Positions 9,540 through 17,635 of a stretch of DNA of 64,000 bases are shown piece after piece. Under the pieces are notes generated by a model, which worked only from the letters and a program-made list of their open reading frames with translations, made no database searches and had not been told where the DNA came from. The stretch covers positions 186,001 to 250,000 of the forward strand of contig DAIOGK010000002.1 of assembly GCA_036745275.1 (NCBI GenBank), in the 5' to 3' direction. The first letter of the stretch is position 1. Every line of letters begins with the position of its first letter. Source of the stretch: JAIUNP01 sp020161975 (GTDB lineage Bacteria > Pseudomonadota > Alphaproteobacteria > Rhizobiales > Beijerinckiaceae). A program made the position numbers and the translations under genes.

Positions 9540-10628
9540 CTATTCCAGCATCCGGCTCACAACCCGTGCCGTATAGTCGACCATCGGCACGATCCGCGCA
9601 TAATTGAGCCGCGTCGGCCCGATGACGCCGAGGACGCCGACGATCCGTTGCTGACTGTCGCGGAAGGGCGCGGCGATCATCGAGGAGCCGGAGAGCGAGA
9701 ACAGCTTGTTCTCCGAGCCGATGAAGATGCGGACGCCATCGGCATCCTCTGCGCGGGAGAGCAGGTCAATCACGTCCTTCTTGGATTCGAGATCGGCGAA
9801 AAGCAGCCGAATCCGGTCGAGGTCCTCGGCGGCGCGTACATCGTCGAGGAGATTGGCCTGCCCACGTACGATGAGTTGCGGTGCGCCATCAAACCCTTCG
9901 GCGGCGCTGGCAAGACCGCTTTCGATCAGCCGGGCAGTGATTTCATCCACCTCGCCCTGCATCTGCTGCCGCAATTGCTCGATGTCGGTCCGCAACTCAC
10001 CCAGCGTCCGTCCCCGCAGGCGTGCGTTGAGATAGTTCGACGCCTCCGCCAGCGCCGAGACCGGCAGCCCGGGCGGCAACGGCATCAGCCGGTTTTCGAG
10101 GCTACCGTCTTCGCCCACCAGCACCAGCAGCGCCTGGGCAGGATCAAGCCGCACGAATTCGAGATGCTTCCAGCGCTTGCCGGATTTCGAGGTCAGTACC
10201 AGCCCGGCCCCGCGCGAGACGCCGGACAGCAGGCTCGAGGCCTGTGACAGGGCATCCTCGAAGCTGCGCGGTCCACCCTCACGACCGGCGGCGGTCGCTT
10301 TCACCTGTGTTTCGATGTGCTGCTTTTCCTCGGCGCTGACATCACCGATTTCCAGCATGGCATCGACAAAAAGCCGAAGACCAAGTTCGGTCGGCAGTCG
10401 GCCTGCGCTGGTATGGGGCGCATAAATGAGGCCAAGGTCCTCAAGGTCCTGCATGACATTCCGCACCGAGGCGGGCGAGAGCGGCGCGGCAAGCAGGCGC
10501 GCAATGTTGCGCGAGCCCACCGGCTCGCCGGTCGCAAGATAGCCATCGACGATCCGGCGGAAAATCTCGCGCGCCCGGTCGTCGATGGCGCCCGATGGCG
10601 CAGCGCGGGACAGCGGATCCGAACTCAT
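9540..10628 (-). CDS. hrcA: Heat-inducible transcription repressor HrcA
   Basis: 362-aa HrcA, the repressor that binds the CIRCE inverted repeat upstream of groESL/dnaK operons and is kept active by GroEL. The N-terminal winged helix is clear (AREIFRRIVDGYLATGEPVGS, then SPASVRNVMQDLEDLGLIYAPHTSAGRLPTE). The GAF-like C-terminal domain ends in IGVLGVIGPTRLNYARIVPMVDYTA. It is convergent with the EamA gene (37-bp gap) and starts just after a LysE-type gene on the same strand. grpE, its frequent neighbour, lies about 10 kb away. I saw no CIRCE element in the adjacent gaps. Confidence 0.97.
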   Translation of the reverse strand: MSSDPLSRAAPSGAIDDRAREIFRRIVDGYLATGEPVGSRNIARLLAAPLSPASVRNVMQDLEDLGLIYAPHTSAGRLPTELGLRLFVDAMLEIGDVSAEEKQHIETQVKATAAGREGGPRSFEDALSQASSLLSGVSRGAGLVLTSKSGKRWKHLEFVRLDPAQALLVLVGEDGSLENRLMPLPPGLPVSALAEASNYLNARLRGRTLGELRTDIEQLRQQMQGEVDEITARLIESGLASAAEGFDGAPQLIVRGQANLLDDVRAAEDLDRIRLLFADLESKKDVIDLLSRAEDADGVRIFIGSENKLFSLSGSSMIAAPFRDSQQRIVGVLGVIGPTRLNYARIVPMVDYTARVVSRMLE

Positions 10629-10634
10629 GGCCCG

Positions 10635-11252
10635 TCAGAACCGTGTTGCGATGAGGCGAAGCCCGGCGAAGGCAAAGACGCCAGCCAGCGCTGCATCGAT
10701 CCAGCGGCGACAGCGGCGATAGCCGGCAACGATCGGCGCGGTGGAAAACAGCAGGGCATATGTGCTGTTGCTTGTCAGCGAAATCAAGGCACAGCCGCCC
10801 AGAATGGAAAACACCTGCTGAGCGGAAGGATCGGGGGGCAGACCGATGGCGATGATCGCCGTCCAGCCCAGAATGGCCTTGGGGTTGGTGATGTGCATCA
10901 GATAGCCGCGCAGGAAGGTTTTCCCCGTGCTGGCTACGGGTGCAACCCGCCCTTTCGCTTCCTCTGTCGCGAGAGCAGAGCGCCCGGCGCGAAATGCGAG
11001 ATAGAGGAGATAAAGGCCACCGGCGATCTTGATAGCGTAAAGAGCATTGGCATTGGCGGCCAACAGCGTCGTAACGCCACCTGCGGCAAGGCAGCCCCAG
11101 GTGAGCGAGCCTGCCGAAATGCCGAGCGCAAGCGTCATCGCCTGGCCGCGGCCATGGCTCATTGCGGTCGCCATGATGGCCATGTTGCTGGGGCCCGGGC
11201 TGGCGATCGCCAGAAAGGCGGCGCCATAGGCCAGAAGAAGCATTTCCGTCAT
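10635..11252 (-). CDS. LysE/RhtB-family amino-acid exporter
   Basis: 205-aa inner-membrane protein of the LysE/RhtB superfamily. It has six hydrophobic segments and the N-terminal family signature FLAIASPGPSNMAIMATAMSHGRGQAM, plus MHITNPKAILGW in the middle. Such proteins export amino acids or homoserine-lactone-like molecules; the substrate is unknown here. It ends 6 bp before hrcA on the same strand, so the two probably share a transcript, and it is divergent from rph. It sits in the hrcA/rph intergenic position that is usually empty in related genomes. Confidence 0.9.
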   Translation of the reverse strand: MTEMLLLAYGAAFLAIASPGPSNMAIMATAMSHGRGQAMTLALGISAGSLTWGCLAAGGVTTLLAANANALYAIKIAGGLYLLYLAFRAGRSALATEEAKGRVAPVASTGKTFLRGYLMHITNPKAILGWTAIIAIGLPPDPSAQQVFSILGGCALISLTSNSTYALLFSTAPIVAGYRRCRRWIDAALAGVFAFAGLRLIATRF

Positions 11253-11349
11253 GTCGGGCCCGCCTTTCCGCGATGGTTCCCTGCAAACTGTCTTGTGCCC
11301 TATGGTTCAAAGGCATACAAGCCGACAACTTTCGCTCAATGAGGATACC

Positions 11350-12063
11350 ATGCGCCCATCAAAACGCGCCCCCGATGAATTGCGCAAGGTCACGCTTGAA
11401 CGTGGCGTGGCGCGCTACGCAGAGGGGTCCTGTCTCGTCAAGTTCGGTGAAACGCATGTGCTCTGCACGGCGTCGCTGGAGGAGCGGGCACCGCCGTGGC
11501 TGCGCGGTTCGGGCAAGGGCTGGGTCACGGCGGAATATTCCATGCTCCCGCGTGCAACGCTGGAACGCACCCGGCGCGAGGTCACATCCGGCAAGCCCTC
11601 GGGCCGCACGCAGGAAATCCAGCGGCTGATCGGTCGTTCCCTGCGCGCTGTGGTCGATCTTTCCGCCATCGGCGAGCGGCAGATCACGCTCGATTGCGAT
11701 GTGCTTCAGGCGGACGGCGGAACGCGCACCGCCTCGATCACCGGCGCCTGGGTTGCGTTGCACGATTGCCTTGCCTGGATGCGCAGCCGCGATCTCGTCA
11801 AGACGAACGCGCTCAAAGATCACGTCGCAGCGGTCTCTTGCGGCATCTACAAGGGCACGCCGGTGCTGGATCTCGACTACGCCGAGGATTCCGCCGCCGA
11901 GACGGATGCAAATTTTGTCATGACCGGTACGGGTGGCATCGTCGAGGTGCAGGGCACCGCAGAAGGTGTACCCTTCTCGCAGGCCGAGCTTCTCTCGCTG
12001 CTCGGCCTGGCCGATCAGGGCATCCGCCGGCTCGTCGACCTCCAGAAGATGGCGGTGGGCTGA
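11350..12063 (+). CDS. rph: Ribonuclease PH
   Basis: 237-aa phosphorolytic 3'-5' exoribonuclease that trims tRNA precursors. Family signatures: MRPSKRAPDELR at the start, FGETHVLCTASLE, the phosphate-binding GRTQEIQRLIGRSLRAVVDL, and TLDCDVLQADGGTRTASITGA. The start at ATG 11350 has a GAGG Shine-Dalgarno at 11341-11344 and gives the family length; upstream in-frame starts lie in the divergent promoter region. The stop overlaps the rdgB start (TGATG). rph-rdgB-hemW is a conserved alphaproteobacterial operon. Confidence 0.97.
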   Translation: MRPSKRAPDELRKVTLERGVARYAEGSCLVKFGETHVLCTASLEERAPPWLRGSGKGWVTAEYSMLPRATLERTRREVTSGKPSGRTQEIQRLIGRSLRAVVDLSAIGERQITLDCDVLQADGGTRTASITGAWVALHDCLAWMRSRDLVKTNALKDHVAAVSCGIYKGTPVLDLDYAEDSAAETDANFVMTGTGGIVEVQGTAEGVPFSQAELLSLLGLADQGIRRLVDLQKMAVG

Positions 12064-12677
12064 TGGCCGGTCTGCCCAGCCGGCTTGCCGGGCGCGTGGT
12101 GATTGCCACGCATAATGCCGGCAAGTTGCGGGAAATGAACGATCTGCTCGGCCCATTCGGCATCGAAGCGGTTTCGGCCAGCCAGCTTGGCCTGCCAGAG
12201 CCGGTCGAGGACGGCACGATGTTTTCGGAGAATGCGGGCATCAAGGCCCGTGCGGCAGCGCGGGCGACGGGCCTGCCGGCCATTGCCGATGATTCAGGCC
12301 TTTCGGTCGATGCGCTCGATGGTGCGCCGGGCATCTTTACCGCCGACTGGTGCGGTACACCGCGCAGCTATCCCGCCGGCATGGCCCGCGTGGAAGCGGA
12401 ACTTCTGCGGCGCGATGTGGTTCCGACCGGAGCCAAGGCCCATTTCGTATCCTGCATCGTCGTGGCCTGGCCGGATGGTCGTGAAGATGTGTTCGAGGGC
12501 CGGATATTCGGCACGCTCGCTTTCCCCCCGCGCGGGCAGAACGGGTTTGGCTACGACCCCTGTTTCATTCCCGAGGGCGAGGACCGAACCTTTGGCGAGA
12601 TGACGGCGGAGGAAAAGAAGCGTCATTCCCACCGTGCCCGTGCAGTGAGCCGTCTGGTGGAGAGGCTTCTTTCATGA
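12063..12677 (+). CDS. rdgB: Non-canonical purine NTP pyrophosphatase (XTP/dITP diphosphatase)
   Basis: 204-aa Ham1/RdgB family enzyme that hydrolyses ITP, dITP and XTP to monophosphates, keeping deaminated purines out of DNA and RNA. Motifs: THNAGKLREM at the N-terminus, FSENAGIKARAAA (the family FxEN metal/substrate motif), IADDSGLSVDALDGAPGIF and GQNGFGYDPCF, ending with EKKRHSHRARA. The ATG at 12063 shares one base with the rph stop, and its own stop overlaps hemW by 4 bp, so the three genes are translationally coupled. Confidence 0.96.
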   Translation: MAGLPSRLAGRVVIATHNAGKLREMNDLLGPFGIEAVSASQLGLPEPVEDGTMFSENAGIKARAAARATGLPAIADDSGLSVDALDGAPGIFTADWCGTPRSYPAGMARVEAELLRRDVVPTGAKAHFVSCIVVAWPDGREDVFEGRIFGTLAFPPRGQNGFGYDPCFIPEGEDRTFGEMTAEEKKRHSHRARAVSRLVERLLS

Positions 12678-13837
12678 GCGCAAGACCGCCTTTCGATGCC
12701 GGCTTCGGGGTCTACGTCCACTGGCCCTTCTGCGCCTCGAAATGTCCGTATTGCGACTTCAACAGCCATGTGCGCCACCACAGCATCGACGAGGCGCGCT
12801 TTGTCGCCGGCTTCCGCCGGGAGCTTGCCGGCTGGCGTGACCTTGCGCCGGACCGCACCGTATCCTCAATCTTCTTCGGCGGCGGTACGCCGTCGCTGAT
12901 GAAACCTGAAACGGTGGCTGGCATCCTCGGTGCCATCCGCGACTTCTGGCCCGTCACGCCCGATTGCGAGGTGACGCTGGAGGCCAACCCGACCTCGGTC
13001 GAGGCCACGCGGTTTCGCGGCTACCGCGAGGCCGGCGTCAACCGCGTGTCGCTGGGGGTGCAGTCGCTTAACGATACCGAACTGGCATTCCTGGGCCGCA
13101 AGCACACCGTTGCGGAAGCCTTGCGGGCCATCGAGGTTGCGGCCACAACGTTCGACCGATTTTCCTTCGACCTGATCTATGCCCGCCCCGGCCAGACACC
13201 GGAAGCCTGGTCGCAGGAGTTGAAAGAGGCGCTGCGCCATGCGCCGCATCATCTTTCGCTCTACCAACTGACCATCGAACCGGACACGGCCTTTGACCGC
13301 CTTGCCAGCGACGGCAAGCTCGTCGTACCGAAATCCGACGCGGCCCGCGCGCTCTATGATACGACGCAAGCGATCTGTAATGCGGCAGGCCTGCCGGCCT
13401 ACGAAATTTCAAACCACGCCCGCCCGGGCGAGGAATGCCGGCACAACCTTCTCTACTGGCGCTATGGCGAATATGTCGGCACCGGGCCCGGCGCCCATGG
13501 CCGCATCGTGACCGCAGACGGGCGGCAGGCGATTGCCAACGAAAAGATCCCCGAACGCTGGCTTGAGACCGTTGAGCGCAAGGGTATGGGCGATGTCGCG
13601 CGTGAGGTTCTGACGCGGGAAAACGAGGCCGACGAGTTCCTACTGATGGGCCTGCGCCTCAGCGAGGGCATCGACACGGCGCGCTTTGAACGTCTGCGCG
13701 GCGCCGGGCTCGACGAAGCGCGGATTGCCGATCTGGAAGGCTACGGCTTTGTCGCCCGCGATGGCAACGGACGCCTCCGCGTGACACCCGAAGGATTTCC
13801 CGTACTCGATGCCGTGGTGGCTGACCTCGCGGCCTGA
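12674..13837 (+). CDS. hemW: Heme chaperone HemW (HemN-like radical SAM protein)
   Basis: 387-aa radical-SAM protein. The cluster motif CxxxCxxC lies at C20, C24 and C27 (PFCASKCPYCDF), with the extra Cys that separates true coproporphyrinogen dehydrogenase HemN from HemW missing just after it. Further motifs: FFGGGTPSLM, VTLEANPTSV, NRVSLGVQS, YARPGQTPE and YEISNHARPG. HemW binds heme and delivers it to respiratory proteins; it does not oxidise coproporphyrinogen. It is the last gene of rph-rdgB-hemW and is convergent with the LpoA-like lipoprotein gene 75 bp away. That 75-bp gap has GC-rich dyads but no T-run. Confidence 0.94.
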   Translation: MSARPPFDAGFGVYVHWPFCASKCPYCDFNSHVRHHSIDEARFVAGFRRELAGWRDLAPDRTVSSIFFGGGTPSLMKPETVAGILGAIRDFWPVTPDCEVTLEANPTSVEATRFRGYREAGVNRVSLGVQSLNDTELAFLGRKHTVAEALRAIEVAATTFDRFSFDLIYARPGQTPEAWSQELKEALRHAPHHLSLYQLTIEPDTAFDRLASDGKLVVPKSDAARALYDTTQAICNAAGLPAYEISNHARPGEECRHNLLYWRYGEYVGTGPGAHGRIVTADGRQAIANEKIPERWLETVERKGMGDVAREVLTRENEADEFLLMGLRLSEGIDTARFERLRGAGLDEARIADLEGYGFVARDGNGRLRVTPEGFPVLDAVVADLAA

Positions 13838-13912
13838 GCCGCACAATGAGCCACGCGACGCCGAGCCGATGCGAGGGGCCCGCCGGAGGCGGAACCCCGG
13901 AAGCTGACCTTC

Positions 13913-15136
13913 TTACCCGCCGGTCTGGCCGAAGCTGCGCGGCGCGGCCTGGATCGGCTGGGCCTGCCCGCTGTTGATCTGGTAGATGGCCAGCCCGCGA
14001 TCATTCAGCCCGTCCTGCTGGAAGCGGAAAATACCGTCCTGCCCTGAAAAGCCCGACGAATTGGTCAGCGTCGCTTCCGAGAAGCGCTGTGAACCTTGCG
14101 TGCGGACCAGCGCACCGAGCAGCGCGGTCGCGTCATAGGTCAGGGTGGCGATGCGGGTCGGGTCCGAACCGAAGCGCTGGCGATAGCGCTGGGCAAAGCC
14201 GTTGTACCCGGTGTTCTCGGGCGCGGCGAACCACCCGCCGTTGAGCGCCGGCGTCTTGAGCGCGCGCGCCTCGTTCCAGACCCCCGTTCCGATCAACTGC
14301 ACATTGCTGCCGATTCCGGCAGCGCGCAGCGCGGTGGCGACCGCCGGCAGTCCGTTGCCATCATCGGGAATGAACAGCGTATCGGCCTGGCCGATGCTGC
14401 CCTTGAGTTTTGAAACTGCCGCATCAAGCGAAGCCTTCGCCGGCTGGTAGCGCTCCACCGCGACCACGCGCCCACCCGCCGAGGTGACAGCCTGCATGAA
14501 CGCAGCTTCCGCGACATTGCCGTAAGCGTTCTGCGGAATGAGCGCGGCAAAGGATTTCTTGCCGCGCGAGGCGGCGTAGCTGACGACCCGCCGGACATCG
14601 GATTGCGGCAGGAAGCTGAGGAGATAGACCCCGCGCGAGGCCGCACTTGCGTCGGACGAGAACGAAATCACCGGACGCTGCGTCGGTCGCGCGATGGCCG
14701 CGACAACCTGCACGTTCTGGGCGAACAGCGGACCCATGAAGGCTTCTGCGCCCTGCGCCAACGCTTCCTGCGCGGCGGCCTGCGCGCCTTCGGGCGTACC
14801 CCTGTCGTCCTTCACCAGGATGGTGAGTTCCTGATTGTTGAACTCGGCCACCGCCATTTCGGCGGCGTTGCGCATGGCCTTGGCGGGCACGGCACCATTC
14901 GCCGCCGTCAGCGGCAGAATGAGGGCGACGCGCACAGGCCCGTTGCCGATGGTGTCGCCGGAAACCGGCCCCTGGGCCGACGCGCCGGGATTGACCGGCT
15001 GGGTCATCGGCGGAAATGTGGAACTGATGTCCGAGCAGCCCGCTGCCGCCATTCCGAGAACAACCGTTGCGGCAAAAGCACGCGCACGTCCGGCGTTTGC
15101 GGCGGCAAGGAAAGTCGGAAGCGGATAAGCGGACAT
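13913..15136 (-). CDS. Penicillin-binding protein activator (LppC/LpoA-like lipoprotein)
   Basis: About 407-aa periplasmic lipoprotein with a type 1 periplasmic-binding fold. A signal peptide runs into the lipobox AAG-C34. The body begins PVRVALILPLTAANGAVP and continues with YDATALLGALVR near the end, typical of the LppC / branched-chain-binding-like family that includes E. coli LpoA, an activator of PBP1A. Start: ATG 15136 has GAGAGG a few bases upstream; longer in-frame starts lack a signal peptide at the N-terminus. It is divergent from rsmI-yraN, the same arrangement as yraL/yraM/yraN in E. coli, which supports the family call. PBP activation itself is inferred. Confidence 0.9.
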   Translation of the reverse strand: MSAYPLPTFLAAANAGRARAFAATVVLGMAAAGCSDISSTFPPMTQPVNPGASAQGPVSGDTIGNGPVRVALILPLTAANGAVPAKAMRNAAEMAVAEFNNQELTILVKDDRGTPEGAQAAAQEALAQGAEAFMGPLFAQNVQVVAAIARPTQRPVISFSSDASAASRGVYLLSFLPQSDVRRVVSYAASRGKKSFAALIPQNAYGNVAEAAFMQAVTSAGGRVVAVERYQPAKASLDAAVSKLKGSIGQADTLFIPDDGNGLPAVATALRAAGIGSNVQLIGTGVWNEARALKTPALNGGWFAAPENTGYNGFAQRYRQRFGSDPTRIATLTYDATALLGALVRTQGSQRFSEATLTNSSGFSGQDGIFRFQQDGLNDRGLAIYQINSGQAQPIQAAPRSFGQTGG

Positions 15137-15357
15137 CGGAACCTCTCCGGTGTGCAGACATTGACGCAGATCCCAGCGAACTAGGATGCGGATCATTAAC
15201 GATACCAGAACCGGGGTTCTGATCGAACAGGCAATCGGCCTAAAAATCCGGTGTGGTTAATTTTGGCGTCCATCGCCTTGTTTTCACATTCCCGGACATG
15301 CGAGATACGGGCGATTTCCTGCTTTCTACGGCAGGCGAAAGGTGCGGACATCAAGCC

Positions 15358-16257
15358 ATGACATCGACCTACACGCTGCTTGGCCTCAATGCCGAGGCTC
15401 AATCGCTTCAGCCCGGCCTGCATATCGTGGCGACCCCGATTGGCAACCTGCGTGACATCACGCTGCGCGCGCTCGAAACGCTTGCGGCGGCCAATGCCGT
15501 TCTGGCAGAAGACCGCCGCGTGACCAAGGTTCTGCTCGCCCATTATGGCATTTCCACGCCGATTTTGAGCTATCATGAACACAATGCCGAAGTGATGCGT
15601 CCGCAAATCCTTGAGCGTCTGAAGGCGGGGGAAGCGCTGGCCATCGTTTCGGATGCAGGTACGCCGCTCGTCTCCGACCCGGGCTACAAACTCGTCGAAG
15701 CCGCTATCGCGAGCGGGCATTTCGTCACGGCACTGCCCGGCGCGTCAGCCGTGCTGGCGGGGTTGGTGCTGGCGGGCCTGCCCACCGACCGGTTCTTCTT
15801 TGAAGGCTTCCTGCCAGCCCGCCAGACCGAGCGCAAGCGCCGCATCCGGGACCTCGAAGCCATTCCCGGCACCATCGTTTTCTTCGAGGCGCCCCATCGC
15901 CTTGCCGAATCACTGGCCGATCTTGCCGATGTGCTCGGCAATCGCCCCGCAGCTGTTGCGCGCGAACTGACCAAGCATTTTGAAACCATCCGCCGCGGTT
16001 CGCTTTCCGACCTTGCCAGCCATTATACCGAGACCGAAAAACCGCGCGGCGAAATCGTCATTCTGGTTGCCCCGGCAGGAGAAGGACGCGGCGCCATCGG
16101 CGATACGGAGATCGATGCGGCGCTTCAGAGGGAGCTTGCGAAGCGTTCCGCGCGCGATGCCGCAGCACTGGTGGCTGCCGAACTTGGTCTGCCACGCCGG
16201 CGTGTTTATGCGCGGGCGCTGCTGCTCGCCGGTGACGGAGCGGGCCGGGATGCGTGA
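15358..16257 (+). CDS. rsmI: 16S rRNA (cytidine1402-2'-O)-methyltransferase RsmI
   Basis: 299-aa tetrapyrrole-methylase-fold enzyme that 2'-O-methylates C1402 of 16S rRNA in the ribosomal P site. Signatures: ATPIGNLRDIT (residues 25-35), LAEDRRVTKVLL, SYHEHNA, VSDAGTPLVSDPGYKLV and ALPGASAVLAGLVLAGLPTDRFFFEGFLP. The C-terminal extension (SARDAAALVAAELGLPRRRVYARAL) is usual for the family. I chose ATG 15358; upstream in-frame starts would add a non-conserved tail. It overlaps yraN by 8 bp. Confidence 0.96.
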   Translation: MTSTYTLLGLNAEAQSLQPGLHIVATPIGNLRDITLRALETLAAANAVLAEDRRVTKVLLAHYGISTPILSYHEHNAEVMRPQILERLKAGEALAIVSDAGTPLVSDPGYKLVEAAIASGHFVTALPGASAVLAGLVLAGLPTDRFFFEGFLPARQTERKRRIRDLEAIPGTIVFFEAPHRLAESLADLADVLGNRPAAVARELTKHFETIRRGSLSDLASHYTETEKPRGEIVILVAPAGEGRGAIGDTEIDAALQRELAKRSARDAAALVAAELGLPRRRVYARALLLAGDGAGRDA

Positions 16258-16615
16258 CCGCAAGGCGGCAACCTATCTTTTCGGCATGGAAGCCGAGTGG
16301 CTTGCCTCCGTGTTCCTGCGTCTCAAGGGATATCGCATCCTCGCCCAGCGTTTCTCTGCTGCCGGTGGCGAGATCGATCTCGTGGCCGTACGGGGAGGAA
16401 CGCTCGTCTTTGTCGAGGTCAAGGCGCGTCGCAGTCTCGACGCGGCGCGCACGGCCATAACGCCACAGAAACTAACCCGCATCGAGCGGGCGGCCCGAGC
16501 CTATCTTTCACGGCTTGACCATCTGCCACAAACCATCCGGCTTGACGGACTTTACCTTGCGCCGGGCTGCTTTCCCCGGCACGAAACCGCCATCGCGGAA
16601 CTGCGGTTGATGTAA
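16250..16615 (+). CDS. yraN: YraN family (UPF0102) nuclease-fold protein
   Basis: 121-aa protein of UPF0102, a restriction-endonuclease-like fold. The conserved core AAGGEIDLVAVRGGTLVFVEVKAR carries the E-I-D ... E-V-K triad of this fold. The exact function is unknown; it is widely linked with rsmI and lpoA homologues, as seen here. The ATG at 16250 overlaps the rsmI stop and gives the usual family length. An open frame continues upstream inside rsmI but is not conserved sequence. Confidence 0.93.
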   Translation: MRDRKAATYLFGMEAEWLASVFLRLKGYRILAQRFSAAGGEIDLVAVRGGTLVFVEVKARRSLDAARTAITPQKLTRIERAARAYLSRLDHLPQTIRLDGLYLAPGCFPRHETAIAELRLM

Positions 16616-16675
16616 CATTTGGCTTTACGCTGCGGCTTCGCTACCGTGCTGCGCCTGAAAACGGAAACAGTCCAG

Positions 16676-17635
16676 ATGTCGCAAAAGCCCCTCACCGTCG
16701 CCGTCCAGATGGACCCGATCGAAGCGATCAACACAAAGGGGGATTCCACCTTCGCCCTGATGCTGGAAGCCCAGGCGCGCGGCCATTCACTGCTCTATTA
16801 CCAGACGCCCCGGCTGGCGATGCGCGATGGCAAGGTGTTTGCCAGCGTGCAGCCGGTCACGGTGCGCGATGTCGAGGGGAGCCATTTTACCCTCGGCGAG
16901 GCGCACCGGATCGACCTTGCCAGCACCGATGTCGTGCTGATGCGGCAGGATCCGCCTTTCGACATGAACTATATCACCGCGACCCATCTTCTGGAGCGGA
17001 TCCACCCCAGAACGCTGGTGGTGAACAATCCGCGCCATGTGCGCAACGCACCCGAAAAGGTATTCGTCACCGAGTTTCCCCATCTGATGCCGCCGACCCT
17101 GATTACCCGTGACCGGGCCGAGATCGAGGCGTTCCGCACCGAGTTCGGCGACATCGTGATGAAGCCGCTCTACGGCAACGGCGGCGCCTCGGTGTTCAAG
17201 GTCACCCGGCGCGACCCGAACTTCGGCTCGCTCTTTGATCTCTTTTCCGCCACCTTCCGCGAACCCTGGGTCTGCCAGCGCTTCCTGCCCGAAGTGGTGC
17301 AGGGCGACAAGCGCATCATCCTCGTTGATGGTGTTGCCGCCGGCGCCGTCAACCGCGTGCCTTCGGGCGATGACATCCGCTCGAACATGGTGCGGGGCGG
17401 GGCGGCGGAGGCAACCGACCTGTCCCCGCGCGAGAAAGAGATCTGCGAGACCATCGGCCCGGCGCTGAAACGCATGGGTCTGATCTTCGTCGGCATCGAC
17501 GTCATCGACGGCAACCTGACCGAGATCAACGTTACCTCCCCCACCGGGATCCGGGCCATCAAGCGCCTCGGTGGGCCGGACCTTGCCATCACCATCTGGG
17601 ACGCGATCGAGACGAACCGCAAGGAGCGTGCGTGA
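16676..17635 (+). CDS. gshB: Glutathione synthetase
   Basis: 319-aa ATP-grasp ligase joining gamma-glutamylcysteine and glycine, the last step of glutathione synthesis. Signatures: VAVQMDPIEAINTKGDSTFALMLEAQ at the start, VLMRQDPPFDMNYI, VKPLYGNGG-type sequence (MKPLYGNGGASVF), and the metal/ATP site GIDVIDGNLTEINVTSPTGIR. ATG 16676 gives the normal length; the longer upstream frame is non-conserved. Its stop overlaps the GTG start of glnD by 4 bp. Confidence 0.97.
   Translation: MSQKPLTVAVQMDPIEAINTKGDSTFALMLEAQARGHSLLYYQTPRLAMRDGKVFASVQPVTVRDVEGSHFTLGEAHRIDLASTDVVLMRQDPPFDMNYITATHLLERIHPRTLVVNNPRHVRNAPEKVFVTEFPHLMPPTLITRDRAEIEAFRTEFGDIVMKPLYGNGGASVFKVTRRDPNFGSLFDLFSATFREPWVCQRFLPEVVQGDKRIILVDGVAAGAVNRVPSGDDIRSNMVRGGAAEATDLSPREKEICETIGPALKRMGLIFVGIDVIDGNLTEINVTSPTGIRAIKRLGGPDLAITIWDAIETNRKERA

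Noticed and set aside
13838..13912. GC-rich dyad between hemW and the LpoA-like gene
   Set aside because: Stem is interrupted and lacks a T-run; not good enough to call a terminator.
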